This document shows positions 16,074 to 24,579 of a DNA stretch of 64,000 bases, piece after piece. This DNA comes from Hellea sp965224755. GTDB lineage: Bacteria; Pseudomonadota; Alphaproteobacteria; Caulobacterales; Maricaulaceae. Under the pieces are notes generated by a model. The model saw nothing but the letters and a program-made list of their open reading frames with translations. It was not told the origin of the DNA and searched no databases. How positions within the stretch are numbered: position 1 is the first letter of the stretch; each line of letters begins with the position of its first letter. The stretch lies in assembly GCA_965224755.1 (NCBI GenBank), contig OZ245061.1, positions 1,922,001 to 1,986,000 on the forward strand, written 5' to 3'. The position numbers and the translations under genes were made by a program.

Positions 16074-17432
16074 ATGCCCGGCTCCACCAATTTTAAAAAA
16101 ATCCTCATCGCCAATCGCGGCGAGATTGCCCTGCGTATTCATCGCGCCTGTAAGGAAATGGGGATTAGCACTGTCGCCGTTTATTCCGAGGCTGACCGCG
16201 AAGCCATGCATGTCCGCCTCGCTGACGAGAGCGTCTGCATTGGCCCCAATAGCGCGGCCGATAGCTATCTCAATATTCCCGCTATCATATCGGCCTGCGA
16301 AATTACAGATGCCGATGCCGTCCATCCCGGCTATGGCTTTCTCTCGGAAAACGCCCGTTTTGCCGAAATCGTCGAGGCTCACGGCATGGCCTTTATCGGC
16401 CCAACGGCAGAACATATCCGTATCATGGGCGATAAAATCACGGCCAAAGAGACCGTCAAGAAAGCCGGCATTCCCGTCGTTCCCGGATCAGACGGCGGGG
16501 TCGAATCTTATGAAGAAGCCAAAAAAGTCGCCAAAACTATCGGTTTTCCGCTTCTCGTCAAAGCGGCGGCGGGCGGCGGCGGGCGCGGTATGCGGCTGGC
16601 GAAAACCCCCGGTAAGCTCAAAGAAGCTCTCGCAGCCGCGCAGCAAGAAGCCATAGCCGCCTTTGGGGATGGTTCAGTTTACCTTGAGCGTTACCTGACC
16701 GGGCCGCGCCATATTGAAATTCAGGTTCTGGCTGATACCCACGGCAATGTCGTGCATCTGGGCGAACGTGATTGTTCGCTCCAAAGGCGTAATCAAAAGA
16801 TCCTCGAAGAAGCCCCTTCCCCAAGTTTAACCCAGAAAGAGCGGGATAAAATCGGCAAAATCGTTGCCAAAGCTATCAAGAAAATCGGCTATCGCGGGGC
16901 CGGCACGATTGAGTTTTTATACGAGAATGGCGAGTTCTTCTTCATTGAAATGAATACCCGCCTACAGGTCGAGCATCCGGTGACCGAGGAAATTACCGGC
17001 ATCGACCTTGTGCGCGAGCAAATCCGTATCGCCTCCGGCCTGCCGCTCAATTACAGCCAAAAGGATGTGCAGTTTAAAGGCCACGCTATTGAGTGCCGTA
17101 TCAATGCCGAAAACCCCAAAACCTTCGCCCCCAGCCCCGGTAAAGTCACAGAATTCCATGCCCCCGGCGGCATGAATACACGGCTCGATAGCGCGCTATA
17201 TTCAGGCTATTCCATCCCGCCTTATTATGACAGCCTGATCGGCAAGCTCATCGTCTGGGGCCATAGCCGCGAAGGCGCGCTCCTACGCCTGCGCCGCGCA
17301 CTAGGCGAGATGGTGATTGAAGGTGTGGAAACAACAATTCCGTTACACGAGGCCTTGCTGGATGATCCGGAGTTTCAAAAAGGGGATTACAATATCCACT
17401 GGCTAGAGAAATGGCTGGAGGGGCAGGATTAG
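16074..17432 (+). CDS. accC: Acetyl-CoA carboxylase biotin carboxylase subunit
   Basis: ATP-dependent carboxylation of the biotin on AccB, first step of malonyl-CoA formation. The 452-residue ATP-grasp protein shows KKILIANRGEIALRIHRACKEMG, the glycine-rich ATP loop KAAAGGGGRGMRLA, HLGERDCSLQRRNQKILEEAPS and the active-site FIEMNTRLQVEHPVTE. It is 3 bp from accB and clearly co-transcribed. Length is normal. Confidence 0.98.
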   Translation: MPGSTNFKKILIANRGEIALRIHRACKEMGISTVAVYSEADREAMHVRLADESVCIGPNSAADSYLNIPAIISACEITDADAVHPGYGFLSENARFAEIVEAHGMAFIGPTAEHIRIMGDKITAKETVKKAGIPVVPGSDGGVESYEEAKKVAKTIGFPLLVKAAAGGGGRGMRLAKTPGKLKEALAAAQQEAIAAFGDGSVYLERYLTGPRHIEIQVLADTHGNVVHLGERDCSLQRRNQKILEEAPSPSLTQKERDKIGKIVAKAIKKIGYRGAGTIEFLYENGEFFFIEMNTRLQVEHPVTEEITGIDLVREQIRIASGLPLNYSQKDVQFKGHAIECRINAENPKTFAPSPGKVTEFHAPGGMNTRLDSALYSGYSIPPYYDSLIGKLIVWGHSREGALLRLRRALGEMVIEGVETTIPLHEALLDDPEFQKGDYNIHWLEKWLEGQD

Positions 17433-17833
17433 CGCCAAAGCGGGCGCAAAACTTTCAATGCTAATAGATGTATATTCTGCTGTAGACGTTACGTGATTTG
17501 CAAATATGATTCGCAAAAGCCGTGTTCATACAAATTCGACCGGAAATTTAAAAGCTTGGCCAGAAAACTTTCGTCATTTCATGACCACCTATCCTTTTTT
17601 ACGCCTTAAAATAGAGTTAACCTTATTCGGCCCTGATAAAGCATGCGATTACAACACCTTATTAAAGATATTTACAAAAACTTACAGTGAATCACTTTCT
17701 TTTATTTATAATACTGTCATAGAAGGGTATCCTATCTTTTTGATAGGCGGACGGGCGGCAAGGTTGCCCCACATCGGCTGAGCTGCCCGTCTACCCTTTT
17801 CCCAATCTCTAAATTACAGCCCATAATGAAGAC
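17433..17833. other. AT-rich 401-bp gap with tandem hairpins and an orphan open frame
   Basis: Between accC and the convergent ccmE. An open frame of 91 codons (17506-17781, plus strand) has no ribosome site and no family I recognise, and its base composition is more AT-rich than neighbouring genes; I do not call it a gene. Near the end are two adjacent hairpins: CCTATC-TTTTT-GATAGG (17731-17747) and a 10-bp stem GACGGGCGGC (17750-17759) pairing with 17782-17791 (one G-T pair). These could end the accBC message or belong to an unidentified RNA. Confidence 0.5.
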
Positions 17834-18268
17834 TCAGGACTTCTCGTCTTGGTAGTTGATATCAGGCTTGTAATTTTCATCATGTTTGGCGAGGACTTCG
17901 GTGGCTTCAAAAGCCGTTGGGCCAGTCAGAAACCCGGTGATCACAACCCCCTGCCCTTCGCGGAACAGATCGGGCAAGACGCCCGTATAGGTGACGATAA
18001 TCGGCTCTCGCATGTCGCGTTCAAAATCCTTGAGCCAAAAGGTGGTTTTAAGGCCTTCATCCTTATTAACCGACCCTTGCATGACCAAACCGCCTATGCG
18101 GAAGGTTTTGGAATCCGGCACAAATCCTTGGGCAATCACGTCGCTCGGATTATAAAAAAACTGCGTATTTTCCTTCAGGGCCGATAAGAGCAAAAATACG
18201 CCCGCAATCAAGACAGCGCCAAAGAGCGCGATTAACCCAATCCTGCGGGTTTGATGGGGAGGTGTCAT
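17834..18268 (-). CDS. ccmE: Cytochrome c-type biogenesis protein CcmE
   Basis: Periplasmic heme chaperone of System I cytochrome c maturation. The 144-residue protein has one N-terminal anchor helix (IGLIALFGAVLIAGVFLLLSAL), the beta-barrel OB domain (FRIGGLVMQGSV... VVITGFLTGPTAFEATEVLAKHDENYKP) and the covalent heme ligand His129 in the HxxxY motif (Tyr133). It is divergent from ccmABCD, so the maturation genes are split across a shared promoter gap of about 100 bp. Confidence 0.95.
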   Translation of the reverse strand: MTPPHQTRRIGLIALFGAVLIAGVFLLLSALKENTQFFYNPSDVIAQGFVPDSKTFRIGGLVMQGSVNKDEGLKTTFWLKDFERDMREPIIVTYTGVLPDLFREGQGVVITGFLTGPTAFEATEVLAKHDENYKPDINYQDEKS

Positions 18269-18365
18269 ATAATGTCCAGTCTATCTGCCCGCGCCGTAAT
18301 ATGGGTGACAGAGCGCAAAGCGCAAGGCATAAGCTGTCGCAGTCTATTTGGAACTTAACACAGCG

Positions 18366-19007
18366 ATGCCGTCTCTCTTTCCGCACATCAAAACACCTGT
18401 GAGCCTGAACGCTCGCAATGTCGCTATGTCGCGCGGAGATACAGTTCTATTCTCCGGATTGTCTACGGAGATAAATTCTAGGGATATTCTCTGGATACAG
18501 GGGGATAACGGCATCGGAAAAACGACGTTGTTGGAGGCTTTAGCGGGACTATCCCGTGTCGATGACGGCGAAATATCATGGCAGAGCGATGGTCAAGCTG
18601 TGCCGCCCAGCCAACTCATTGCCTACCAACCCCACCAAAGCTTTGCCAAAGCCACACTGACCGCGCGTGAGGATCTGAGTTTTTGGGCCAAAATATACGC
18701 CGCAACACCGCTAATTGACGATTCTCTGAATTATGTTGGGCTATCAGACAAAACCTCCGTCCCAACGCAAAACCTCTCCGCCGGACAGCGCCGCCGTCTG
18801 GCCTTGGCAAAACTCATTATCAGCCAAAAGCCGGTCTGGATTATGGATGAACCGGCCGCGGCTATGGATATCGGCGGAGCGGATTTGATTGATAAGCTGG
18901 TCAGCGGTCATATTGCGCGGGGCGGCAGCGCCATAATCGCGTCTCATAGCCAAGCCCGCAATCTGGGCCCCAATACGCGCAAACTCACTCTGCGGGCCGC
19001 TCCATGA
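18366..19007 (+). CDS. ccmA: Heme exporter ATP-binding protein CcmA
   Basis: ATPase of the CcmABCD complex that releases holo-CcmE. The 213-residue ABC domain has Walker A GDNGIGKTTLLEAL, signature LSAGQRRRLALAKL, and Walker B PVWIMDEPAAAMD. I chose ATG 18366; an in-frame TTG at 18348 would add six residues. The stop overlaps ccmB by 4 bp. Confidence 0.94.
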   Translation: MPSLFPHIKTPVSLNARNVAMSRGDTVLFSGLSTEINSRDILWIQGDNGIGKTTLLEALAGLSRVDDGEISWQSDGQAVPPSQLIAYQPHQSFAKATLTAREDLSFWAKIYAATPLIDDSLNYVGLSDKTSVPTQNLSAGQRRRLALAKLIISQKPVWIMDEPAAAMDIGGADLIDKLVSGHIARGGSAIIASHSQARNLGPNTRKLTLRAAP

Positions 19008-19663
19008 TAGGCGCAATCATTCGGCGCGATGTGACACTCGCCCTGCGGTCAGGCGGCGCATGGCTTTACGGCGTGTTCTTCTTCGCCGTCTTTATCACGC
19101 TCAGCGCTATTGCCTTGGGCGGCTCGCTCAATATTATGCGTCCCTTTGCGCCTGCGCTCATCTGGCTCGCGGTGATATTCTCTGCCCTGCTCTCATTTCC
19201 GGCGGTTTTTCAAGATGATTTCGAAGATGGCAATCTTGCCCAGTTTAAAATTTCGGGAATCAGCCTGATAAGCCTTTGCACCGCAAAAACGCTGAGTTTT
19301 GCAATTATCTCGATAGCTCCGCTCCTCATAGCGACACCCATCGCCGCGTTAGTTTTTGACATGCCGTCAAACACGCTCATTGCAACGGGTCTATCGCTTT
19401 TGCTGGGCGCCCCTGCCCTGACGGTTTACGGCGTCCTATCAGGCGCTATCCTGGCAGGGCGGCGCGGCGGCGGATTTTTGATCGTCCTCATCACCACACC
19501 CTTTCTGATACCGCTCATCATTTTCGGCCTCGAAGCCGTGTCCGGATATGCACAAGACGGATTTGGCGCTCTCGAATTTCGTGTTCTAATCGGTTTAAGT
19601 CTTATCGCCATTGCGATAGGCATTCCCGCAGCCGCAGCCGCATTAAAAGCCAATCTGGAATAA
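19004..19663 (+). CDS. ccmB: Heme exporter protein CcmB
   Basis: Membrane subunit of the CcmABCD complex. The 219-residue protein has six hydrophobic segments and the CcmB features ALIWLAVIFSALLSFPAVFQDDFEDGNLAQF and TPFLIPLIIFGLEA. It overlaps ccmA by 4 bp and is 1 bp from ccmC. Confidence 0.94.
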   Translation: MIGAIIRRDVTLALRSGGAWLYGVFFFAVFITLSAIALGGSLNIMRPFAPALIWLAVIFSALLSFPAVFQDDFEDGNLAQFKISGISLISLCTAKTLSFAIISIAPLLIATPIAALVFDMPSNTLIATGLSLLLGAPALTVYGVLSGAILAGRRGGGFLIVLITTPFLIPLIIFGLEAVSGYAQDGFGALEFRVLIGLSLIAIAIGIPAAAAALKANLE

Positions 19664-19664
19664 C

Positions 19665-20405
19665 ATGATAAATTATCTCGCCAATCCTGTTCGGTTTTTA
19701 AAGTTCGCCAAAATCGCTACGCCGATTTTTGGCCTCCTTGCACTCAGCGCGATGATCTGGGGGCTTTATCTGGCGCTTATCGCCTCCCCTCCGGCTGTTG
19801 AACACGGTCAATCCGTGCGCATGATGTATATGCATGTCCCCGCAGCTTGGAGCGCAATGATGGCCTATACCGCCCTCGCCATTGCCAGCCTTGTCAGCTT
19901 TATCTGGCGGCATCCGCTCGCGGATAGTGCCGCGCGGGCCTTTGCTGTTCCCGGTACAGCTTTTACGTTTCTTGCTCTTGTGACAGGTAGCTTATGGGGG
20001 CGGCCGGCTTGGGGGACGTGGTGGCAATGGGACGGGCGCATGACCTCCGTGCTGATCTTGTTTTTCATTTATATAGGCTATCTTGCGCTGTGGAATATTA
20101 TCCCCGAACGCAAACGTGCCGCCCGCCTCGCCTCCATCTTCGCCATGGTCGGCTTTATCAATATCCCGATTATAAAATTCTCCGTCGATTGGTGGAATAC
20201 ACTGCATCAATCCGCCAGTATATCCAGCCCCGGAGCGCCCGGCATGCCGCCTGAAATATTATGGCCGCTCTTTGTCATGATGGCCGCCTATAGCCTGCTC
20301 TTTGGTTGGCTTGCCCTGCGCGGTATCGAGGCTGATATCATCAAAAGTCGCAATAAACGCGGTTCAGGCAGACCTGCCGCCAAAGCCGTGATAGAGCAAA
20401 TCTGA
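19665..20405 (+). CDS. ccmC: Heme lyase/transfer protein CcmC
   Basis: Inner-membrane protein that attaches heme to CcmE. The 246-residue product shows the tryptophan-rich WWD-type periplasmic segment TGSLWGRPAWGTWWQWDGRMTS flanked by transmembrane helices, and the heme-ligand histidines in MYMHVPAAWSAMMAY and WWNTLHQSASI. Six membrane segments are evident. The stop overlaps the ccmD start (TGATG at 20403-20407). Confidence 0.95.
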   Translation: MINYLANPVRFLKFAKIATPIFGLLALSAMIWGLYLALIASPPAVEHGQSVRMMYMHVPAAWSAMMAYTALAIASLVSFIWRHPLADSAARAFAVPGTAFTFLALVTGSLWGRPAWGTWWQWDGRMTSVLILFFIYIGYLALWNIIPERKRAARLASIFAMVGFINIPIIKFSVDWWNTLHQSASISSPGAPGMPPEILWPLFVMMAAYSLLFGWLALRGIEADIIKSRNKRGSGRPAAKAVIEQI

Positions 20406-20512
20406 TGCTCGAATTCGGGAAAAATGCACTTTATATCTGGGCCTGTTACGGGATTAGCGCAATTGTGCTTGGCGGTCTCGTTATTCGCGCCTTTCTCGGG
20501 CCGAAACAATGA
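20405..20512 (+). CDS. ccmD: Heme exporter protein CcmD
   Basis: A 35-residue single-span protein starting MLEFGKNALYIWACYGISA and continuing through a transmembrane stretch to a short FLGPKQ tail. Length, the Tyr-Ile-Trp...Tyr-Gly pattern and position right after ccmC match CcmD, which stabilises CcmE binding to CcmC. It overlaps the ccmC stop by one base. Its stop codon lies in the first of three 14-bp tandem repeats that run into the mazG start. Confidence 0.88.
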   Translation: MLEFGKNALYIWACYGISAIVLGGLVIRAFLGPKQ

Positions 20513-20540
20513 GGCCGAAGCAATGAGGCAGAAACAGTGA
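20499..20540 (+). repeat. Three tandem 14-bp repeats at the ccmD/mazG junction
   Basis: Units GGCCGAAACAATGA (20499-20512), GGCCGAAGCAATGA (20513-20526) and GGCAGAAACAGTGA (20527-20540). The first ends with the ccmD stop and the third contains the mazG GTG start, so the repeat bridges the gene junction and fixes the spacing between them. Confidence 0.9.
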
Positions 20541-21325
20541 CCGATATTTCCTTTCTGGGCAGCACACCATTTGAGCGGCTAAAAAATCTTATGTCGCGCC
20601 TGCGCAAGGATTGCCCATGGGACAATATACAGACCTTCAAAACCATCGCGCCCTATACGATTGAAGAGGCCTACGAAGTCTCCGACGCTATTGAGCAGAA
20701 CGACATGCCAGCCCTGAAAGAAGAACTTGGCGACCTGCTCTTTCAAGTGATGTTCCATTCGGAAATAGCAAGCGAGACAGGTGATTTCACTATAGAATCA
20801 GTTTGCGATAGGCTGACAACAAAGATGGTCGACCGTCACCCTCATGTCTTCGCCGCGCCCGATGGCACGAGCGCGGTTGCGCATAAACTCAACTGGGAAG
20901 CCCTCAAAGCTGAAGAACGGAAAGCAAAGGGTTACAATAGCTTACTAGACGATGTTCCCTTGGCTCTGCCGGAATTAATGCGGGCCGAGAAACTGCAAAA
21001 ACGCGCGGCGGCGGTGGGCTTTGATTGGCCTGATTTAGACGGGGCACTGGATAAAATTATAGAGGAAGCGCAGGAAGTTGCAGAGGCGGCAGAGAGCAAA
21101 AACCAAGACGCCATTGAAGACGAAATCGGCGACCTGATTTTCGCAGTGACCAATCTAGCGCGAAAACTAAAAATCGATCCTGAACTCGCCCTACGCCGCA
21201 CCAACCGAAAATTCACCAAGCGGTTCCGGCATATAGAGGCCGCCGCCAAGACCCAATCGCGCGAGGTAGCGGATATGAGCTTGGACGATATGGAAGCTTT
21301 GTGGCAAGCGGCGAAAAAAACCTAG
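20537..21325 (+). CDS. mazG: Nucleoside triphosphate pyrophosphohydrolase MazG
   Basis: Hydrolyses NTPs to NMPs and pyrophosphate, a housecleaning activity. The 262-residue protein contains two MazG domains: LMSRLRKDCPWDNIQTFKTIAPYTIEEAYEVSDAI with EELGDLLFQVMFH, and a second with IIEEAQEVAEA...IEDEIGDLIFAVTNLARKL, each carrying the EExxE-12-28-ExxD metal site. The start is GTG 20537 within a tandem repeat. It is probably read through from ccmABCD. Convergent with hflX across REPIN-like copy 2. Confidence 0.94.
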   Translation: MTDISFLGSTPFERLKNLMSRLRKDCPWDNIQTFKTIAPYTIEEAYEVSDAIEQNDMPALKEELGDLLFQVMFHSEIASETGDFTIESVCDRLTTKMVDRHPHVFAAPDGTSAVAHKLNWEALKAEERKAKGYNSLLDDVPLALPELMRAEKLQKRAAAVGFDWPDLDGALDKIIEEAQEVAEAAESKNQDAIEDEIGDLIFAVTNLARKLKIDPELALRRTNRKFTKRFRHIEAAAKTQSREVADMSLDDMEALWQAAKKT

Positions 21326-21358
21326 CTAACAGAACCCTCTAAACAAGCTTTTCACGTG

Positions 21359-21439
21359 TGTTCCCCGCCTTGAGCGGGGACCTCCATCAATTGGAGCGCA
21401 CTCTCTGTGGCAGGAGACCCCCGCTCAAAGCGGGGGACA
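21359..21439. repeat. REPIN-like inverted doublet, copy 2
   Basis: An 81-bp element between convergent mazG and hflX. The left unit (21359-21385) has the hairpin TCCCCGC-CTTGA-GCGGGGA; the right unit (21413-21439) is its inverted relative with CCCCCGCT-CAA-AGCGGGGG. The right unit's reverse complement matches the left unit of copy 1 (1764-1790) at 26 of 27 bases. Same architecture, size and gene context (convergent gap) as copy 1. Confidence 0.87.
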
Positions 21440-21449
21440 GTCAGGGCGC

Positions 21450-22763
21450 CTAACTCACCAAAGCCCGGTGCCTTGCGCGCAGCTTCCCCGCATCTGATTC
21501 CGATAAGCGCACATCCATCTCGCACGTTCCGTTGCGCTTCGTTGTTTCCTTAATCACATGGCCGTTTTTATGTAGCCACGCGCGGACATCGTAATTTTGC
21601 GGCGGAATATCGACGTGGAGGATTTCGTCGCCTTTTGTGAGGGCGCGTTCGATACCTTCTTGCAAAGCCTCAAGCCCCCGCTTTTTATGACAGCTAATGG
21701 CAAAAGCCGTCACCATATCGTCAAGCGCCTGTGACGCCTCAGCGCGCTCGTCAATTGAACTTATTTGATCGGGCCGCAATAAGTCCGTCTTATTCCAGAC
21801 CTCTATCATATCCTGGCCATGTTCAGGGCCGGCTTTAATTTCGGCCAGAACCTGCAATACCTCTTCGCAGCGGCGCTCTGTCAGCGGGTCGGAAATATCG
21901 CGCACATGGATCAGCAGGTCAGCCTCTTTGACTTCTTCAAGTGTGGCGCGGAAAGCCGTGATGAGATCTGTCGGCAGATCGGAGATAAAACCCACCGTGT
22001 CCGACAAAATAGCTTCTTGCCCGCCCGGCAGTGGCAAGACCCTATGCGTTGTATCCAGCGTGGCAAAGAGCATATCTTTGGCTAATACGCCGCCTTGCGT
22101 CAGGATATTAAACAGAGTTGATTTGCCTGTATTGGTATATCCTACCAAAGCCGCCACGCGCTCAGGCGCCCGTTTGCGTTTCTGGCGCTGCAGACCGCGC
22201 GTTTTGCGCACACTCTCTAGCTCGCGTTTCAGCTTGGCCATTTTATCGTTGAGAACACGGCGGTCACTCTCGATTTGGGTTTCGCCCGGCCCTGCCACGG
22301 TGCCTGTACCGCCGCGCTGGCGTTCCAAATGCGTCCATGTCCGCACAAGCCGTGAGCGCTCATAGCCCATACGCGCCAATTCGACTTGCAATTTACCTTC
22401 TTTGGTCGCCGCGCGCAGGCCAAAAATTTCGAGGATCAACCCGGTGCGGTCAATGACTTTAGTGCTCCAGATACGTTCAAGATTACGCTGCTGGACGGGG
22501 GAGAGCGAAGCATTAACAATAATAATATTGACGTCAAAGGCGCTGATCTCTGCGCCAATATTTTCAATCTGGCCCTTGCCGAAGAAATTCGAGACTTTTA
22601 AATCGCGCATGGGAATAATGCGCGCCTCTTTAGTATCCACGCCAAGCGCGTCGGCGAGGCCGACAGCCTCTTCTAGATCATAATCCGCATCGCTATCGCG
22701 GGCATTACCAAAACGGGGGTGCAATACCAGCGCATTTTCGAGGGGCGTGTCGCGCTTAATCAT
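21450..22763 (-). CDS. hflX: GTPase HflX
   Basis: Ribosome-associated GTPase that splits stalled or stress-damaged ribosomes. The 437-residue sequence has the N-terminal HflX domain (KVSNFFGKGQIENIG, VNASLSPVQQRNLERIWSTKVIDRTGLILEIF), a basic coiled linker GGTGTVAGPGETQIESDRR, then the G domain with G1 GYTNTGKSTL, G3 DTVGFISDLP and G4 NKTD. It lies 6 bp after hfq, the conserved hfq-hflX pair. Confidence 0.96.
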   Translation of the reverse strand: MIKRDTPLENALVLHPRFGNARDSDADYDLEEAVGLADALGVDTKEARIIPMRDLKVSNFFGKGQIENIGAEISAFDVNIIIVNASLSPVQQRNLERIWSTKVIDRTGLILEIFGLRAATKEGKLQVELARMGYERSRLVRTWTHLERQRGGTGTVAGPGETQIESDRRVLNDKMAKLKRELESVRKTRGLQRQKRKRAPERVAALVGYTNTGKSTLFNILTQGGVLAKDMLFATLDTTHRVLPLPGGQEAILSDTVGFISDLPTDLITAFRATLEEVKEADLLIHVRDISDPLTERRCEEVLQVLAEIKAGPEHGQDMIEVWNKTDLLRPDQISSIDERAEASQALDDMVTAFAISCHKKRGLEALQEGIERALTKGDEILHVDIPPQNYDVRAWLHKNGHVIKETTKRNGTCEMDVRLSESDAGKLRARHRALVS

Positions 22764-22769
22764 AAAAAC

Positions 22770-23021
22770 CTAATCGTCATCAACGGTCTCGGCATCGAAC
22801 ATGGAAACGGGGCCGGACGGCATAATCGTCGAAATTGCGTGCTTATAGACAAGCTGGATTTGACCATCGCGGCGTAGCAATACGCAAAAATTATCAAACC
22901 ATGTCACAACGCCTTGCAACTTCACGCCATTAACGAGGAAAATCGTCAACTGCATTTTTGATTTCCGCACAGAGTTGAGAAATGTGTCCTGAAGGTTTTG
23001 GTTTTTTTTATCACCAGACAT
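22770..23021 (-). CDS. hfq: RNA chaperone Hfq
   Basis: Sm-like hexameric RNA chaperone for sRNA regulation. The 83-residue protein shows Sm1 (QDTFLNSVRKSKMQLTIFLVNGVKLQGVVTWFDNFCVLL) and Sm2 with the YKHAISTIMPS signature. The C-terminal tail is short and acidic (SMFDAETVDDD), as usual in alphaproteobacteria. AGGAAAAAA precedes the ATG. The 115-bp gap upstream should hold its promoter. Confidence 0.97.
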   Translation of the reverse strand: MSGDKKNQNLQDTFLNSVRKSKMQLTIFLVNGVKLQGVVTWFDNFCVLLRRDGQIQLVYKHAISTIMPSGPVSMFDAETVDDD

Positions 23022-23136
23022 AATTTTTTCCTTTTTGTTTTATGCGATTCGTTGAACGCAACCCACAGGGGAGTAATAGAGACGCCTATGCCGTCCTTGC
23101 AAGTATATATTTGTAGGTATGGCGATTTTAAGGTTT

Positions 23137-24576
23137 TTAATGCCGCCAGAAGGACGGCGTGAATAAAACCAGAACGGCCAGCACTTCAACACGTCCAATC
23201 AGCATGAAAATCGCAGAGATCATCTTTTGCGTCGATGTGAAATCCGCATATGTTAACCCCGTTTCGGGGAATGTAGCCGGCAAAAGCGGGCCCATATTGG
23301 ACAGTGAGGCCGCACTCGTCGCCACCGCATCTTCAAATACAAGACCCGTCGCGCCCATCGCCAAAACACCAAAGCCGAAAAACAGCGTATAGCCAAAGAA
23401 ATACATCCAGATCGACATAAAGGCCCGGTCAGGGATTGTTTGCGCTTTAAAGGTCACGGGAACAATCCGCGAGGGATGGCTAAGCCGCCCGAGATCAGTG
23501 CCTAAATGTTTCAGCAAAAGAAAAACACGGATCATCTTGACCCCGCCTGCCGTGGACAATGCAGAGCCGCCGATAAGCGCAATCGCAATTAGTACCACAG
23601 CCGGCACCATTTCAATGCCTATGACATTATAATCAAACCCGGCTGTACTGACAAAAAACAGGCTTTCTAACAAGAGCGGATAGAGCTGCTCTGCGCCCAC
23701 AGTCCATACGCCTAACAAGGTCAGTACGATTGTCATCACCAAGAGACTACGGTGCTCGACATTCATGATAAGGCTTTTAATATTTCTGAATTTGCGTAGC
23801 CTCAGCAAATCCCAGACAACAGCAATATTCATGGCGCCTAGCATGCAAAATAACGCCAATATCGCCGCTCCGACAGGCCCGACATATCCCGCTAGCGGCC
23901 CTGATTTTGGCATCAATCCGCCCGTCGAAACACCGCTCAGAGAGAGGCAAAGCGCTGAAAAGGCTTCCGTTCCCGTGACCACAAGCCCTAGAAAACAAAG
24001 CGCCGCAAGGAAGGCATATATGCCGGCTATCACGCGGCCTATGGCGATAAGCCGGCTAAACAACTCTCCCTTACGCAAGGTAAATAACATAGAGCGGTGA
24101 ATGCCTGTTCCGCTGAGATTAAGGGACGCCAGAATAACTACGGCAAAGGTTGCAACGCAAACACCGCCAAACCACTGAATTAAAGACCGCCATAACAAAA
24201 GCGCCTTAGGAAGTTCGTCAGGATTTAACGCGCTCGCCCCCGTCGTCGTAAAGGCCGATACGGACTCAAAATAAGCGGATATAAAATCCGGTGAGGCTCT
24301 CAGAAAAAAAAAAGGCAGAGCCGCAATAATTGGTACAATGAGCCAAAACAGCAATAAAAACAGCAAGGCATCAGAATTTGTCTCGCGCGCGGGCGTGTTG
24401 TGGGTCGTGAAGATAAAAACTAGGCCCAACACGCCGACAATCAACGTCAAAGCTGCCATGACAATAGCCGATGATATATCCAGCATTAGCAGCGCAAAAA
24501 TAGCCGTTGCAGCCAATAAAAGGGCGCAGATGATAAAACTATTGCCTAGCCACAAAATGATGCGCGTTAGAGCCAT
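23137..24576 (-). CDS. trkH: Potassium uptake protein TrkH
   Basis: Ion-conducting subunit of the Trk potassium system. The 479-residue multi-spanning protein has repeated pore-loop elements: SAFTTTGASALNPDELP, CLSLSGVSTGGLMPKSGPLA, FFVSTAGFDYN and AASLSNMGPLLPATFPETG, each with the filter glycine. It lies 3 bp after trkA on the same strand, so channel and gating subunit are co-expressed. Confidence 0.95.
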   Translation of the reverse strand: MALTRIILWLGNSFIICALLLAATAIFALLMLDISSAIVMAALTLIVGVLGLVFIFTTHNTPARETNSDALLFLLLFWLIVPIIAALPFFFLRASPDFISAYFESVSAFTTTGASALNPDELPKALLLWRSLIQWFGGVCVATFAVVILASLNLSGTGIHRSMLFTLRKGELFSRLIAIGRVIAGIYAFLAALCFLGLVVTGTEAFSALCLSLSGVSTGGLMPKSGPLAGYVGPVGAAILALFCMLGAMNIAVVWDLLRLRKFRNIKSLIMNVEHRSLLVMTIVLTLLGVWTVGAEQLYPLLLESLFFVSTAGFDYNVIGIEMVPAVVLIAIALIGGSALSTAGGVKMIRVFLLLKHLGTDLGRLSHPSRIVPVTFKAQTIPDRAFMSIWMYFFGYTLFFGFGVLAMGATGLVFEDAVATSAASLSNMGPLLPATFPETGLTYADFTSTQKMISAIFMLIGRVEVLAVLVLFTPSFWRH

Positions 24577-24579
24577 AAG

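Noticed and set aside
17506..17781. 91-codon plus-strand frame after accC
   Set aside because: No ribosome site, no known domain, and the end overlaps two strong hairpins; kept only as a note in the gap entry.
17822..17845. Partial copy of the cloverleaf element's terminal repeat (TGAAGACTCAGGACTTC)
   Set aside because: Only a short imperfect match, and most of it lies in the coding 3' end of ccmE; probably chance.
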